Of a stretch of 39,432 nucleotides of DNA, positions 7,932 through 16,080 are shown piece after piece (within the stretch, counting starts at the first letter, position 1; every line of letters starts with the position of its first letter). The stretch comes from Peptococcaceae bacterium (GTDB lineage: Bacteria; Bacillota; Desulfitobacteriia; Desulfitobacteriales; Syntrophobotulaceae): the NCBI GenBank assembly GCA_009783315.1, contig WRHI01000015.1:1-39432 (forward strand). Direction: 5' to 3'. Under the pieces are notes generated by a model that worked only from the letters and a program-made list of their open reading frames with translations, did not search any database and was not told where the DNA came from. Position numbers and translations under genes: made by a program.

Positions 7932-8163
7932 CAATGGACAATGGACAATTGTCAATGGACAATGGACAATGGACAATGGACAATGAAAATGCATAATACA
8001 CACCAAACCATGTGTACGCAACCCCCTCTGCACATCAGTCAACAGCGCAAACAAGAAGATCTTGGAGAGCGTAACAATCTATTTGATGCCAACTGCCTCA
8101 TGTTTCCCCCATTGTCCATTGTCAATTGTCCATTGTCCATTGTCAATTGTCAATTGTCAATTG
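7932..8163. mobile_element. Family A repeat, copy A1 (MITE-like)
   Basis: A core at about 7986-8107 is flanked by arrays of a 7-bp unit. On the left it reads CAATGGA/CAATTGT, and on the right it is the inverse (CCATTGT/CAATTGT), so the whole can fold as a long hairpin. The core is about 94% identical to that of copy A2 (seven differences over ~125 bp). The right array reaches into the end of era and supplies its stop codon. No transposase and no clear target duplication are visible, so MITE-like is inference. Confidence 0.8.
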
Positions 8164-9140
8164 CCCTCATACCCCAACTCCCGCAAAGTATCCCCCCTGT
8201 TGCGCCAATCCTTGCGCACCTTTACCCAAAGCTTTAATAGCACCTTGCTGTTCAGCAGCTCTTCCAGCTCTAGCCGCGCCTGTCTCCCCACTTCTTTAAT
8301 CAGGCTGCCGTCCTTGCCGATAACAATACCCTTTTGCGATGCCCTCTCCACATAAACCGACGCCTCGATCTTAATCAGAGACGTTTTCTCCTCCATGGCC
8401 TCCACCGCCACACCGACAGCATACGGGATCTCCTCACGCGTCAGCGTCAACACCTTCTCCCGCACAATTTCCGCGGCTATGAAGCGCTCCGGCCGGTCCG
8501 TCACTTCGTCCTCCGGATAATACAGTGGTCCCGCGGGCAGATATGCCCAAAGTGTGTCCAATAAGCGGTCGGTGTTCTCCTCCCGCAGCGCTGACACCGG
8601 CACAATCTCCGCAAAATCAAAACGCCGCGACCACGCCTCAATCCGAGGCAATAAAGCACTCTTCTCCATCAGATCAACCTTGTTCAACGCCAACAGCGTC
8701 TTCAAACCGCTCGCCCGCAAGACTTCCGCAATGGAGGCGTCTCCTCCTCCCCATTCCGCCGCCGCGTCAGCGACCCAGACCACCGCGTCTACGGCGCGGA
8801 CAGCACTGAGGGCCGCCTCCAACATCCATTCCCCCAGCCGATCCTTGGGTTTGTGTATGCCCGGGGTATCAAGAAAAATAATCTGCCCCCGAGGTTCCGT
8901 GACAATGCAGCGAATGGTATTGCGTGTGGTCTGGGGCTTGTCCGACATAATCACAACCTTCTGCCCCAGAAGAGCGTTAAGCAGCGTCGACTTGCCGGCA
9001 TTAGGCCTCCCAATTACAGCAACGAACCCAGAACGAAACTCCTGATCCTGCCTGGATTCAGTCTTGCCTAATTCAGTCTTGCCTAATTCAGTCCTGCTGA
9101 ATTCAGTCCCGCTTGATGCCGTCTTACTTAATTCCGTCAA
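8157..9140 (-). CDS. era: GTPase Era
   Basis: Era is an essential GTPase that binds the 3' end of 16S rRNA during 30S subunit maturation. The G-domain motifs are all present: GRPNAGKS (G1), DTPG (G3), NKVD (G4) and SAL (G5). The C-terminal KH domain carries GIVIGKDGSLIKEVG. The start is uncertain: I chose a TTG at 9140 inside the end of cdd, giving 327 residues. This leaves ~30 extra N-terminal residues encoded by 15-bp repeats (TELGKTELGKTES). The last residue and the stop lie in the repeat A1 array, so the native C-terminus has been replaced or trimmed by a few residues. Confidence 0.92.
   Translation of the reverse strand: MTELSKTASSGTEFSRTELGKTELGKTESRQDQEFRSGFVAVIGRPNAGKSTLLNALLGQKVVIMSDKPQTTRNTIRCIVTEPRGQIIFLDTPGIHKPKDRLGEWMLEAALSAVRAVDAVVWVADAAAEWGGGDASIAEVLRASGLKTLLALNKVDLMEKSALLPRIEAWSRRFDFAEIVPVSALREENTDRLLDTLWAYLPAGPLYYPEDEVTDRPERFIAAEIVREKVLTLTREEIPYAVGVAVEAMEEKTSLIKIEASVYVERASQKGIVIGKDGSLIKEVGRQARLELEELLNSKVLLKLWVKVRKDWRNRGDTLRELGYEGN
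9053..9118. repeat. 15-bp in-frame tandem repeat in the 5' end of era
   Basis: About four degraded copies of AATTCAGTCTTGCCT encode the run TELGK/TEFSR at the extreme N-terminus of Era, before the G domain. The unit is a multiple of three, so the reading frame is preserved. Confidence 0.8.
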
Positions 9141-9516
9141 TCTTAAACACCACCGGCAAAAGCTCCTGTAAATACGTAACGCGTAGCTCGCCGCTTCCTT
9201 TCGCCAGACAAATTGGCAACTCCGTCGCCCACTCAGCCAAAACCTGCAAACAAGCCCCGCAAGGAACCGCAAACTCTGCTCCCACTACCGCCACAGCCAG
9301 CGCCCGCAGATGCCTCTCCCCTTGAGCGACACCCGTGAAAAGCGCCACCCGTTCTGCGCACATCGTCAACCCATAAGAAGCGTTTTCAATATTGCATCCA
9401 AGCGTAATCAGCCCAGACGACCACAAACAAGCCGCCCCCACCGGGAACCCGGAATAAACGGCATAAGCAGCCTCCAGAGCCTGCCGGGCCTTCTCCACCA
9501 ACTCGATGTTCGACAT
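9124..9516 (-). CDS. cdd: Cytidine deaminase
   Basis: Cdd deaminates cytidine and deoxycytidine to uridine and deoxyuridine in pyrimidine salvage. The 130-residue protein is the usual size of the homotetrameric form. It has the zinc and catalytic motif CAERVALF (Cys ligand and proton-shuttle Glu) and PCGACLQVL with the other two Cys ligands. GCNIENASYG forms part of the substrate site. Its place between dgkA and era is the standard Bacillota order. The nearest AAGGGGG site is about 22 bp before the ATG, because a GAACACCGAA-type repeat lies between them. Confidence 0.95.
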   Translation of the reverse strand: MSNIELVEKARQALEAAYAVYSGFPVGAACLWSSGLITLGCNIENASYGLTMCAERVALFTGVAQGERHLRALAVAVVGAEFAVPCGACLQVLAEWATELPICLAKGSGELRVTYLQELLPVVFKIDGIK

Positions 9517-9611
9517 TCGGTGTTCTATGTGAAATACCCCCTTTACTCGGAAATCGGTATGCGGTGTTCGGGATTCGGTGTTCGGGAACGCCGAACCCCG
9601 AACACCGAAGT
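9517..9611. repeat. Short inverted/tandem repeat between dgkA and cdd
   Basis: Variants of TTCGGTGTTCGGGA on one side face CCGAACCCCGAACACCGA on the other, making a hairpin-capable array in the gap. The same word family occurs in-frame inside nadB at about 24820-24895. Confidence 0.75.
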
Positions 9612-9974
9612 CTAGGCCTCAAAGAGACGGCTGGCAAAAACAATAACACCAACCAAAACAGCGGTAATCGAGGCGACAAGAACCGCCCCCGCCGCCGCGT
9701 CTTTTGCCGCGCCGATGAGAGGATGCTCCTGAGGATGGATTTTGTCGGCCAGAATTTCCAAAGCCGTGTTCATCAGCTCCATACTCCAGACAATACCCAC
9801 CACAATGACAACAGCTGCCCATTGCCATGCGTGCAACCTGGCGATCAGTCCGGCAATAACAACCAGCACAGTCGCCGCGGTATGAATACGAGCGTTGCGC
9901 TCCAATTTAAGGAGCCGGACTATACCTGACCAAGCCGCATAGAATTTAAATTTCAGAGACCCCTTCTTATTCAT
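9612..9974 (-). CDS. dgkA: Diacylglycerol/undecaprenol kinase family protein
   Basis: In Gram-positive bacteria this family mostly phosphorylates undecaprenol to regenerate the lipid carrier of cell-wall synthesis. The 120-residue integral membrane protein has three hydrophobic segments. It carries the family signature split between WSMELMNTALE and KDAAAGAVLVAS, where the Glu and Asp bind metal-ATP. The N-terminal amphipathic helix (WSGIVRLLKLERNARIH) is also typical. It lies 9 bp downstream of ybeY and upstream of cdd, the order seen in Bacillus subtilis. Which lipid it phosphorylates cannot be read from the sequence. Confidence 0.92.
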   Translation of the reverse strand: MNKKGSLKFKFYAAWSGIVRLLKLERNARIHTAATVLVVIAGLIARLHAWQWAAVVIVVGIVWSMELMNTALEILADKIHPQEHPLIGAAKDAAAGAVLVASITAVLVGVIVFASRLFEA

Positions 9975-9983
9975 CTCGACCCC

Positions 9984-10511
9984 CTACTCAACCCTTGTCC
10001 ACTGTCCGCCAAACAGTTCCTGATCAATACATCGCATAATATCCTCTTCCCACCGCGACATGACACCATGTTCCTCATCCGTTTCGTGATTGTATCCGCA
10101 TAGGTGCAACAGCCCATGAACACTCAAAAAAACCATCTCCCATTCCAAGCTATGGCCAGATCCGCCACAAAAGCGTTCACCCCCGCCTTCAGCCTGCCTG
10201 GCAGCTGTTTGCGCCGAAATAACAATATCGCCCAGCACATGGCTTTCATGGGCATAAATACAATCTTCTGCCGTTTCTTCCAACAAAGCAAAAGAAAGCA
10301 CATCTGTGGGCGCGTCCACCTCCCGGTACTCTCTGTTGAACACACGGATGCCCTCATCGTCAGTCACCAGCAGACCAAGTTCAGGCGTCAGATCCGTCTT
10401 CAGCTCAAGCAACCCCAGCGCTGTTTCCAACCCCCCACGCAGCAAGTCCGCCAAACCTGCTTTCTCTTTATCTTCAATTGTCCCGGTTTCCCAAATAATA
10501 TTTAAATCCAT
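9984..10511 (-). CDS. ybeY: Endoribonuclease YbeY
   Basis: YbeY is a zinc-dependent RNase involved in 16S rRNA 3'-end maturation and ribosome quality control. The 175-residue protein contains the diagnostic three-histidine motif VHGLLHLCGYNHETDEEH, in which Asn replaces the more usual Asp before the third His. It also has the preceding core FNREYREVDAPTDVLSF. Its position between the HD-domain phosphodiesterase and dgkA is the conserved Bacillota arrangement. The 3' end contains a GGACAGTGGACAAGG stretch similar to the family A heptad, which may explain the odd C-terminus GGQWTRVE. Confidence 0.94.
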   Translation of the reverse strand: MDLNIIWETGTIEDKEKAGLADLLRGGLETALGLLELKTDLTPELGLLVTDDEGIRVFNREYREVDAPTDVLSFALLEETAEDCIYAHESHVLGDIVISAQTAARQAEGGGERFCGGSGHSLEWEMVFLSVHGLLHLCGYNHETDEEHGVMSRWEEDIMRCIDQELFGGQWTRVE

Positions 10512-10550
10512 GCCACCAACCGACTTTTTCTATATACTTATTCATCCATT

Positions 10551-10626
10551 GTCTTGTCTCTTGTCTTGTCTCTTGTCTCTCTTGTCTTGTCTCTTGTCTT
10601 GTCTCTTGTCTTGTCTATCAGCTTAT
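10551..10626. repeat. Tandem TCTTGTC/TTGTC repeat between pgpH and ybeY
   Basis: A ~75-bp run of 5- and 7-bp steps (TTGTC, TCTTGTC) starts and ends near TCCATTGTC, the heptad of family A. It lies in the 134-bp gap and is not in any gene. The step sizes are not multiples of three. Confidence 0.85.
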
Positions 10627-10645
10627 CCATTGTCATCCACTATTC

Positions 10646-13372
10646 TTACTTGGTATTCTTATGCATTTGACGTTTTGTCGGACGAACCCGTTGTTTTCTC
10701 GCTCTCTTCACCCGGGTTGCCGACGGGCGCTGACCATATCGGTCCTGATTCTCATCCATAGAAAAGCGGGATCCCGTCATGTAAACCGTTTCGGCGAATT
10801 CGTCAGAAACGAAAGGCTGCTTATCATGCTCTTGAACAAACAACCTCTGCGGATGCCATTCCAGACCCTGCTCCTTATCCCCTTCCGTATCCAACAAATC
10901 CGAAAAAACCCGCTTCGGTTCTACCTGATCCGACTCCCGCCGGGCACGCGGCGAGCGTTTTTCACTTGTTTTTGCCCCCTCACTCCCTTGGGCTCCCTCA
11001 CTCCCTTGGGCTTTCCCCTCCGATGGAACGCTTCCGTCCCTTTGTGCGCTGTCAGCCACCTGAAAGATATCCCCCTGAAGAACCGAATCCGGCTGAACAG
11101 CATCCGTAATCCGCCGCCTTTTGCCTTCCTGCCGGGATCTCTTCGCTTGCGCGAACTGCTTCTCTTGATTATCCCGGAGGTTGGTCTTAGGCATCTCCGG
11201 ATAGGCGACCCGCGAATGAAAAACCCCGCTCAGAACCTTAACAAAAGCCGCCGCAATCACACCAAGATCTTTGAAAGTCAGCTCCGATTCTTTGAGAAGC
11301 CCTTCATCGGCTTTATCCTGAATAACCTTATAAACCAGGGCATTGAGACGGCCCGTCGTGTTACCGTGGTGAGAACGGATGACCGCCTCCACATTATCGG
11401 CCAGCAGAACAATCGCCGACTCCTTAGACATCGGGTTGGGACCGCCATAGCGAAAAGCCTTCTCGTCAGTGGCGGGGTTATCCGTCAGGGCTTTGATATA
11501 GAAATAATTGGCCCTGCTGTTACCATGATGCTCCCTGATCATATCTTTAACCCTTTCTGGCAGCTTATGTTTCTCAGCCAGCTCAAGGCCATCTTTAACA
11601 TGAGACACAATAATCAAGGCGCTGAGGGTAGGCGTAATCTTATCATGGGGATTCTCCGCGCTGATCTGGTTCTCAATAAAGAAATAAGGACGCTTCAACT
11701 TCCCAATGTCATGATACAACGCTCCCACCCGGACCATCAGCGGATCCGCCCCCACCTGCTCCGCCGCCGCCTCCGCCAGGTTCCCCACCATCATGCTGTG
11801 ATGATAAGTCCCGGGAGCGTCCACAAGCATCTGTTTAAGCAAAGCGTTGTTGTTAAGATCAGAAAGCTCCAGAAGCCGCACCGACGACGTGATACCGAAA
11901 GCTCGCTCCAACCATGGCAGCGTCCCAATCATCAGAATCGATGATAAAAAGCCGTTCCCGGCCATTGCCAGCGTATAGGCGGCGCTGCTTTGCAAGCTGA
12001 AGTTCAAGATTAGACATAGGCACAGCACGCCGGCCACATTGATCCCTGCCAGGTAAAGACCGGAACGCGCCAAATCGGTACGGTGTTTCAGCACAGAAAC
12101 ACTGATAATCCCGCCGAAAGAACTGATTATGCTGAGGAACACCAGCAGAAAAGCCTGAGTCCCCGCGTTGGACGGATCAATCATCAGCGACATATAGAAA
12201 ACGATCAGGACGCTGGCAGCCAGCGCCACATATTCTTCAAGCAAAATCGTTAACGTCATGGAAAGCCAAGCTACCGGGATCAAAAAGATCAATAGATTAG
12301 CGAGGCTCGGCGAACCCAAAGTGATGCTGAGCATCGCACGGGTCAACGCCAAAATCAGCGTCATCATAATGCCAATAAGTATCAAATGTTTGCGCCGGGT
12401 AAAAAGCTTTTTCTGAAAACGATACAAATAGAACAAAACCAAAACCATCCCCAGCAGCGTCACAAGCGCATTCCCGATTAAAGGCCCGGCGTTGGACTCT
12501 CTCTTAATCAAATTGAAAGCTGTCAGCACCTCATAGATATCCTCCGTAACCAGCGCGTTTTCCCTAACGATTTCTGCATGTTTCTTATAGGACGCAATAT
12601 CCATTTCTACCTGATTCACAGCCAAGTCACGCGCCTGTCTGGTCTTATCATCATCAATAACCAGCGTCGTTTCTGTGACTTTGAGGGTCACAAAGCTATC
12701 CATAAGCACTTTATAGGCTTGCGGAATCTGGAGTTTGTTGATCTCTTCACGAATAATCTCACCCATAACCGCGATTTCCTCGCGCTTTTTCGCACCGCTC
12801 ATCGAGTTTTCCGCAACACTCACAACAGCGTGAGCACAAAGACTCCGAACCCTGCCGAAATCCGCGCCCACAAAAAGCGTCAACAAGTTATCGTTGTTTA
12901 GATTATCAAAAACAGCAACGATATCCGAACGCAAAAAATCTTCCGGACGCAAAAGGGCAATGCGCTGCTCGGCAGGATCCAGCGCCTCCGCCTGTTCTAT
13001 TTTGCTAAAGACATCGTCAAGGTTCCGGTTGAGCCTGGCAATTGCGTTATCATCAGCCTTATATACAGATTCCACGCTGTCCTCGGCATTTTTGCGATCC
13101 CTATCATATTTTAGGCGACGTTCCACATCCTTATCATAAGGGGCCAGGAAAGTTTTGGGGCTCTGTTCCCCTTGCATTACTTCGACTCTCTCACCCAATT
13201 GCCCGCCGGAAATCAGCAGCATAAAAACCCCGAAAAATATCACAAAAGCTCCAAAGGAAAGAAACGCCGCCTTAACCAAAGCCGCATTCGATCTGATCAA
13301 CGCCACAATTGATTTGATCAACGCCACAATTGACTTAAAGAACGCCACCAGCTTTTTCATAAAATGCTTCAT
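10646..13372 (-). CDS. pgpH: 7TM-HD family cyclic-di-AMP phosphodiesterase (PgpH/YqfF)
   Basis: PgpH hydrolyses the second messenger c-di-AMP and is membrane bound. From the ATG at 13372, preceded by AAGGCGG, the product is 908 residues; an ATG seven codons earlier overlaps the phoH stop and is less likely. Order: a short N-terminal tail and TM helix, a large extracellular 7TMR-HDED domain, a cluster of seven TM segments, then a cytoplasmic HD domain. The HD domain shows YHHSMMVGNLAE, GALYHDIGKLKRPYFF and REHHGNSRANYF. Beyond the HD domain is an unusual ~190-residue basic, disordered tail with a 21-bp repeat encoding SEGAQGSEGA. The N-terminus repeats SIVALIKSIVALI. The phoH-pgpH-ybeY order is standard. 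Confidence 0.92.
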   Translation of the reverse strand: MKHFMKKLVAFFKSIVALIKSIVALIRSNAALVKAAFLSFGAFVIFFGVFMLLISGGQLGERVEVMQGEQSPKTFLAPYDKDVERRLKYDRDRKNAEDSVESVYKADDNAIARLNRNLDDVFSKIEQAEALDPAEQRIALLRPEDFLRSDIVAVFDNLNNDNLLTLFVGADFGRVRSLCAHAVVSVAENSMSGAKKREEIAVMGEIIREEINKLQIPQAYKVLMDSFVTLKVTETTLVIDDDKTRQARDLAVNQVEMDIASYKKHAEIVRENALVTEDIYEVLTAFNLIKRESNAGPLIGNALVTLLGMVLVLFYLYRFQKKLFTRRKHLILIGIMMTLILALTRAMLSITLGSPSLANLLIFLIPVAWLSMTLTILLEEYVALAASVLIVFYMSLMIDPSNAGTQAFLLVFLSIISSFGGIISVSVLKHRTDLARSGLYLAGINVAGVLCLCLILNFSLQSSAAYTLAMAGNGFLSSILMIGTLPWLERAFGITSSVRLLELSDLNNNALLKQMLVDAPGTYHHSMMVGNLAEAAAEQVGADPLMVRVGALYHDIGKLKRPYFFIENQISAENPHDKITPTLSALIIVSHVKDGLELAEKHKLPERVKDMIREHHGNSRANYFYIKALTDNPATDEKAFRYGGPNPMSKESAIVLLADNVEAVIRSHHGNTTGRLNALVYKVIQDKADEGLLKESELTFKDLGVIAAAFVKVLSGVFHSRVAYPEMPKTNLRDNQEKQFAQAKRSRQEGKRRRITDAVQPDSVLQGDIFQVADSAQRDGSVPSEGKAQGSEGAQGSEGAKTSEKRSPRARRESDQVEPKRVFSDLLDTEGDKEQGLEWHPQRLFVQEHDKQPFVSDEFAETVYMTGSRFSMDENQDRYGQRPSATRVKRARKQRVRPTKRQMHKNTK

Positions 13373-13385
13373 CAATATCGCCGCC

Positions 13386-14504
13386 TTACACATCCCGTCT
13401 TATGACGGCATCACTTTCATAAGCGTGGATAATACTCTGTACAAGAGGATTGCGCACAATATCATCCACCGTAAAATGGTGAAACGATATTCCGGGTATC
13501 CTCGTCAAAATGCGCTGCACTTCAATCAACCCTGAATAATGGCCCTTCGGCAAATCCACTTGGGTGACATCCCCGGTCACAATCGCTTTGGCGCCGAACC
13601 CTAACCGGGTCAGCAGCATTTTCATCTGCTCAGGAGACGTATTCTGCGCTTCATCCAGAATAATAAAAGACTCGTCCAACGTTCGTCCGCGCATATAAGC
13701 CAGCGGCGCGATCTCAATCGTTCCCTTCTCAATATAGCGAGCCGTCGTCTCCGAACCCAGCAGATCAAACAACGCGTCATAAAGAGGCCGCAGATAAGGA
13801 TTCACTTTTTCCTGCAAATCCCCAGGCAAAAAACCAAGCTTCTCACCGGCCTCAACAACCGGGCGCGTCAGCACAATCCGGTTAACCTCCTTGGCGCGAA
13901 GAGCCTTAACCGCCATAACAACAGCCAAATAGGTCTTCCCTGTACCGGCCGGACCAATGCCAAAAATAACCGAATCCCGTTCCATAGCCTTGATGTACAA
14001 AGCCTGGGTCATGGTCTTAGCTTTAATCGGTCGTCCCCGATGGGTGGTAGCGATAACCTTGGTCAGGAACTCGGCCATGCCCCGGTCGGCGCCCTCTTCC
14101 ATGCGTGAAACCACGTACCCGATATCCGTCACCGACAACGTGTGGCCGCGCCGCACCATATCCAATAGCTCGTCCAGAACAGCTTCAGCTGTTTTTACCC
14201 TTAAAGGTAAACCGGAAATGACAATTTCTCCACCGCGGCTAAACACATCACATCCGAGACGTTCCACCAGATAACTCAAATGTATATCCCGAAATCCCAA
14301 AAGATTCAAAGCCTCTTCACCGTCGCGCAGAAACTTACGCACTTCACATGTGAGGTGCTGCTCATAAACAATGCCAGGATTATCCACGAAATCCGCTTCA
14401 ACCTCAGAATCTGCTTCTCTCACGGAATCTGCTTCTCTCACGGAATCCGCCTCACCTATGGATCGTACCGACCCAGCCGGCCGCTCATCCGTCTCAATGC
14501 GCAC
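13386..14504 (-). CDS. phoH: PhoH-like ATPase
   Basis: This P-loop ATPase family is often paired with YbeY and linked to RNA metabolism; its exact role is unsettled. The 372-residue protein starts with GTG at 14504 after GGAGG. Motifs visible: Walker A GPAGTGKT (about 184-191), Walker B IILDEAQN (about 281-288), and the RNA-helicase-like TGDVTQVDLP. A KH-like region lies at about 70-110. Residues 17-38 are an insertion made of an 18-bp DNA repeat (EADSVR twice, then EADSEVEAD), absent from typical PhoH. The gene lies between yqfD and pgpH as in Bacillus. Confidence 0.93.
   Translation of the reverse strand: MRIETDERPAGSVRSIGEADSVREADSVREADSEVEADFVDNPGIVYEQHLTCEVRKFLRDGEEALNLLGFRDIHLSYLVERLGCDVFSRGGEIVISGLPLRVKTAEAVLDELLDMVRRGHTLSVTDIGYVVSRMEEGADRGMAEFLTKVIATTHRGRPIKAKTMTQALYIKAMERDSVIFGIGPAGTGKTYLAVVMAVKALRAKEVNRIVLTRPVVEAGEKLGFLPGDLQEKVNPYLRPLYDALFDLLGSETTARYIEKGTIEIAPLAYMRGRTLDESFIILDEAQNTSPEQMKMLLTRLGFGAKAIVTGDVTQVDLPKGHYSGLIEVQRILTRIPGISFHHFTVDDIVRNPLVQSIIHAYESDAVIRRDV
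14407..14455. repeat. 18-bp in-frame tandem repeat in the 5' end of phoH
   Basis: GAATCTGCTTCTCTCACG occurs twice with a third degraded copy. On the coding strand it gives EADSVR repeats near residue 20 of PhoH, before the conserved domains. Confidence 0.85.
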
Positions 14505-14518
14505 ACTTCAGCCTCCCA

Positions 14519-15727
14519 TTATTGCGTATAAACCGCCAAATTTTCAAACACTTCAGCTTGAACGCGTATACGAACAAACCCGTCATCCGCCAGCATGACA
14601 ACGCTATCTTTCCCCAGCACCTGGGTATCGGGTGGAATCAGCGCGGTCAGTTCCGTCTGCGCTTGTTCTTCCGCCATAACCAATGCCTGTTCTACAGTTC
14701 TGGAAATAGATTCAGCCCGCGTTTCCTGGTAGTTCATTTTAATAATTTCGACAGGGATATGCCAATTCCTCCAACTGAACAAACGATATAGGCTTCTCTC
14801 CGCAAAACATTCTTGATAGGGGCTCCGTTCGTGTGTTATCATTATGACTCGTTCACCGGCTTTTATACCCCAGCCGTTTTTTTGCAGCCCTGTCACAGCA
14901 ATAACAGATTCCTGCAAAGGCAGCGTTACCTCAGCGCTGTACCAAGTCCGTCCGCGCACGAACCCCTTCGCCGCCGGCAGCTCCGACACGTTCACATCAG
15001 GAGACACGGCGTTGGGATCCGCCGGATTTGCAGGTTCGACTCTGACAGGCGTCTCCGCCTCAATCAAAACCTGTCCCTCCCGCACCGTATCCCCCTCGCT
15101 AACCTTAGCCACACCCTGGATCACCATAATTTCCTCAACGCGGCCGGCCTTATCCGCCACAAGATCCCCCTGAAAAACCACCTGAGGCGGCAAAGCTTTC
15201 TCCACAATGCTGATCAGAATATCGGTTCCCCGCTCCTCTACAGACACCCAGGTACATTCCGGCAAAACCTCCGCCAACTGCTTCTCCAACTTCTTGACAT
15301 CCAAAGCCCCACGGTACATCCAAGGCCGGATACCCAGTTTGTCCGCCTCATCCACAACCCGCTGGGTCGCCAAGGTCGTGTTTCCGCTCACAGAAACCGA
15401 CAACACGAACTGTGACAACACCAGCACCGCCGCCACAATCAGTACACCGCCAACAATAAGCCCACGCCGCCGGCCCCAGCGAAACATTAAAAACGGTAAT
15501 CCGGACTTGCGCAGAATACGCGCGTCAACCCCGGTCGAACGGGCCGCCTCACGGGTTTTGGCATAATCCTTGACCCGTACCCCGGCATAGAGAACCTTGT
15601 CCTCCCTCCGGGTATCATAAAAAACCACGCCGTTTCTTAAAGCCTCATTCAGAAAAAGCTCCAAGGAATCCCCCGTCGCCTCGATTAGGACATGCCCGCG
15701 CCCATAACGCTTTATCCTTTTGTACAT
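14519..15727 (-). CDS. yqfD: Sporulation protein YqfD
   Basis: YqfD is a membrane protein conserved in endospore formers and made in the mother cell under SigE in Bacillus. The 402-residue product matches the family length. It has a cytoplasmic N-terminal part, one TM helix near residue 90-110 (LIVGGVLIVAAVLVLSQFV) and a long external domain with the conserved segments GIRPWMYRGALD and WVSVEERGTDILI. A Pro/Asn-rich stretch (PANPADPNAVSP) is a likely loop. It overlaps yqfC by 16 bp and is followed 14 bp later by phoH, the typical arrangement. Its presence argues for a spore-forming lineage. Confidence 0.92.
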   Translation of the reverse strand: MYKRIKRYGRGHVLIEATGDSLELFLNEALRNGVVFYDTRREDKVLYAGVRVKDYAKTREAARSTGVDARILRKSGLPFLMFRWGRRRGLIVGGVLIVAAVLVLSQFVLSVSVSGNTTLATQRVVDEADKLGIRPWMYRGALDVKKLEKQLAEVLPECTWVSVEERGTDILISIVEKALPPQVVFQGDLVADKAGRVEEIMVIQGVAKVSEGDTVREGQVLIEAETPVRVEPANPADPNAVSPDVNVSELPAAKGFVRGRTWYSAEVTLPLQESVIAVTGLQKNGWGIKAGERVIMITHERSPYQECFAERSLYRLFSWRNWHIPVEIIKMNYQETRAESISRTVEQALVMAEEQAQTELTALIPPDTQVLGKDSVVMLADDGFVRIRVQAEVFENLAVYTQ

Positions 15728-16005
15728 GTCTCCTCCTCCCGCAGCTTCAACCCATGAATCTCTCCCTTAATCTCAATCTCCTGTGGCGAAAGTTCTGCCA
15801 GAACGAGGCCCTTACCCCACAGTTCCACATGGCCGCTCCCCACTGTCACAATGACCCGCTCGTCTGAGAACGAAATAATCCGCCGGAAATCCTCAATCAT
15901 AATCACGGCGAAACCAACCAGTGTAATTCTTGGCCCACCACTGAAGAGATCTTCGGGGAGATCCAGTGTTTCCCCTATTCTTCTCTGCCATTGTTTGAAA
16001 GGCAT
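15712..16005 (-). CDS. yqfC: Sporulation protein YqfC
   Basis: YqfC is a small protein of unknown biochemical role, cotranscribed with yqfD in spore formers. The 97-residue product has the family pattern: basic amphipathic start (KQWQRRIGETLDLPEDL), GPRITLVGF, and a beta-rich C-terminal part with SDERVIVTVGSG and IKGEIHGLKL. The ATG at 16005 follows AAAGGAAG by about ten bases. An ATG 24 bp upstream lacks a site and is not used. Translation is coupled to yqfD by overlap. Confidence 0.9.
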   Translation of the reverse strand: MPFKQWQRRIGETLDLPEDLFSGGPRITLVGFAVIMIEDFRRIISFSDERVIVTVGSGHVELWGKGLVLAELSPQEIEIKGEIHGLKLREEETCTKG

Positions 16006-16080
16006 CCTATAGTCTTCCTTTCCGCACATTGCAGTGTTTTCTATAGCATGTCTATGTATTAATAGGATCGGCTATGCCTA

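Noticed and set aside
7914-8054. N-terminal extension of deoC
   Set aside because: It is translated family A heptads; a good site and start exist at 7913.
7932-8163. CRISPR array
   Set aside because: The unit is seven bases with no spacers, and arrays are inverted around a core.
10661-11944. 427-residue plus-strand frame opposite pgpH
   Set aside because: It is a shadow of the pgpH coding strand, with no site and no family resemblance.
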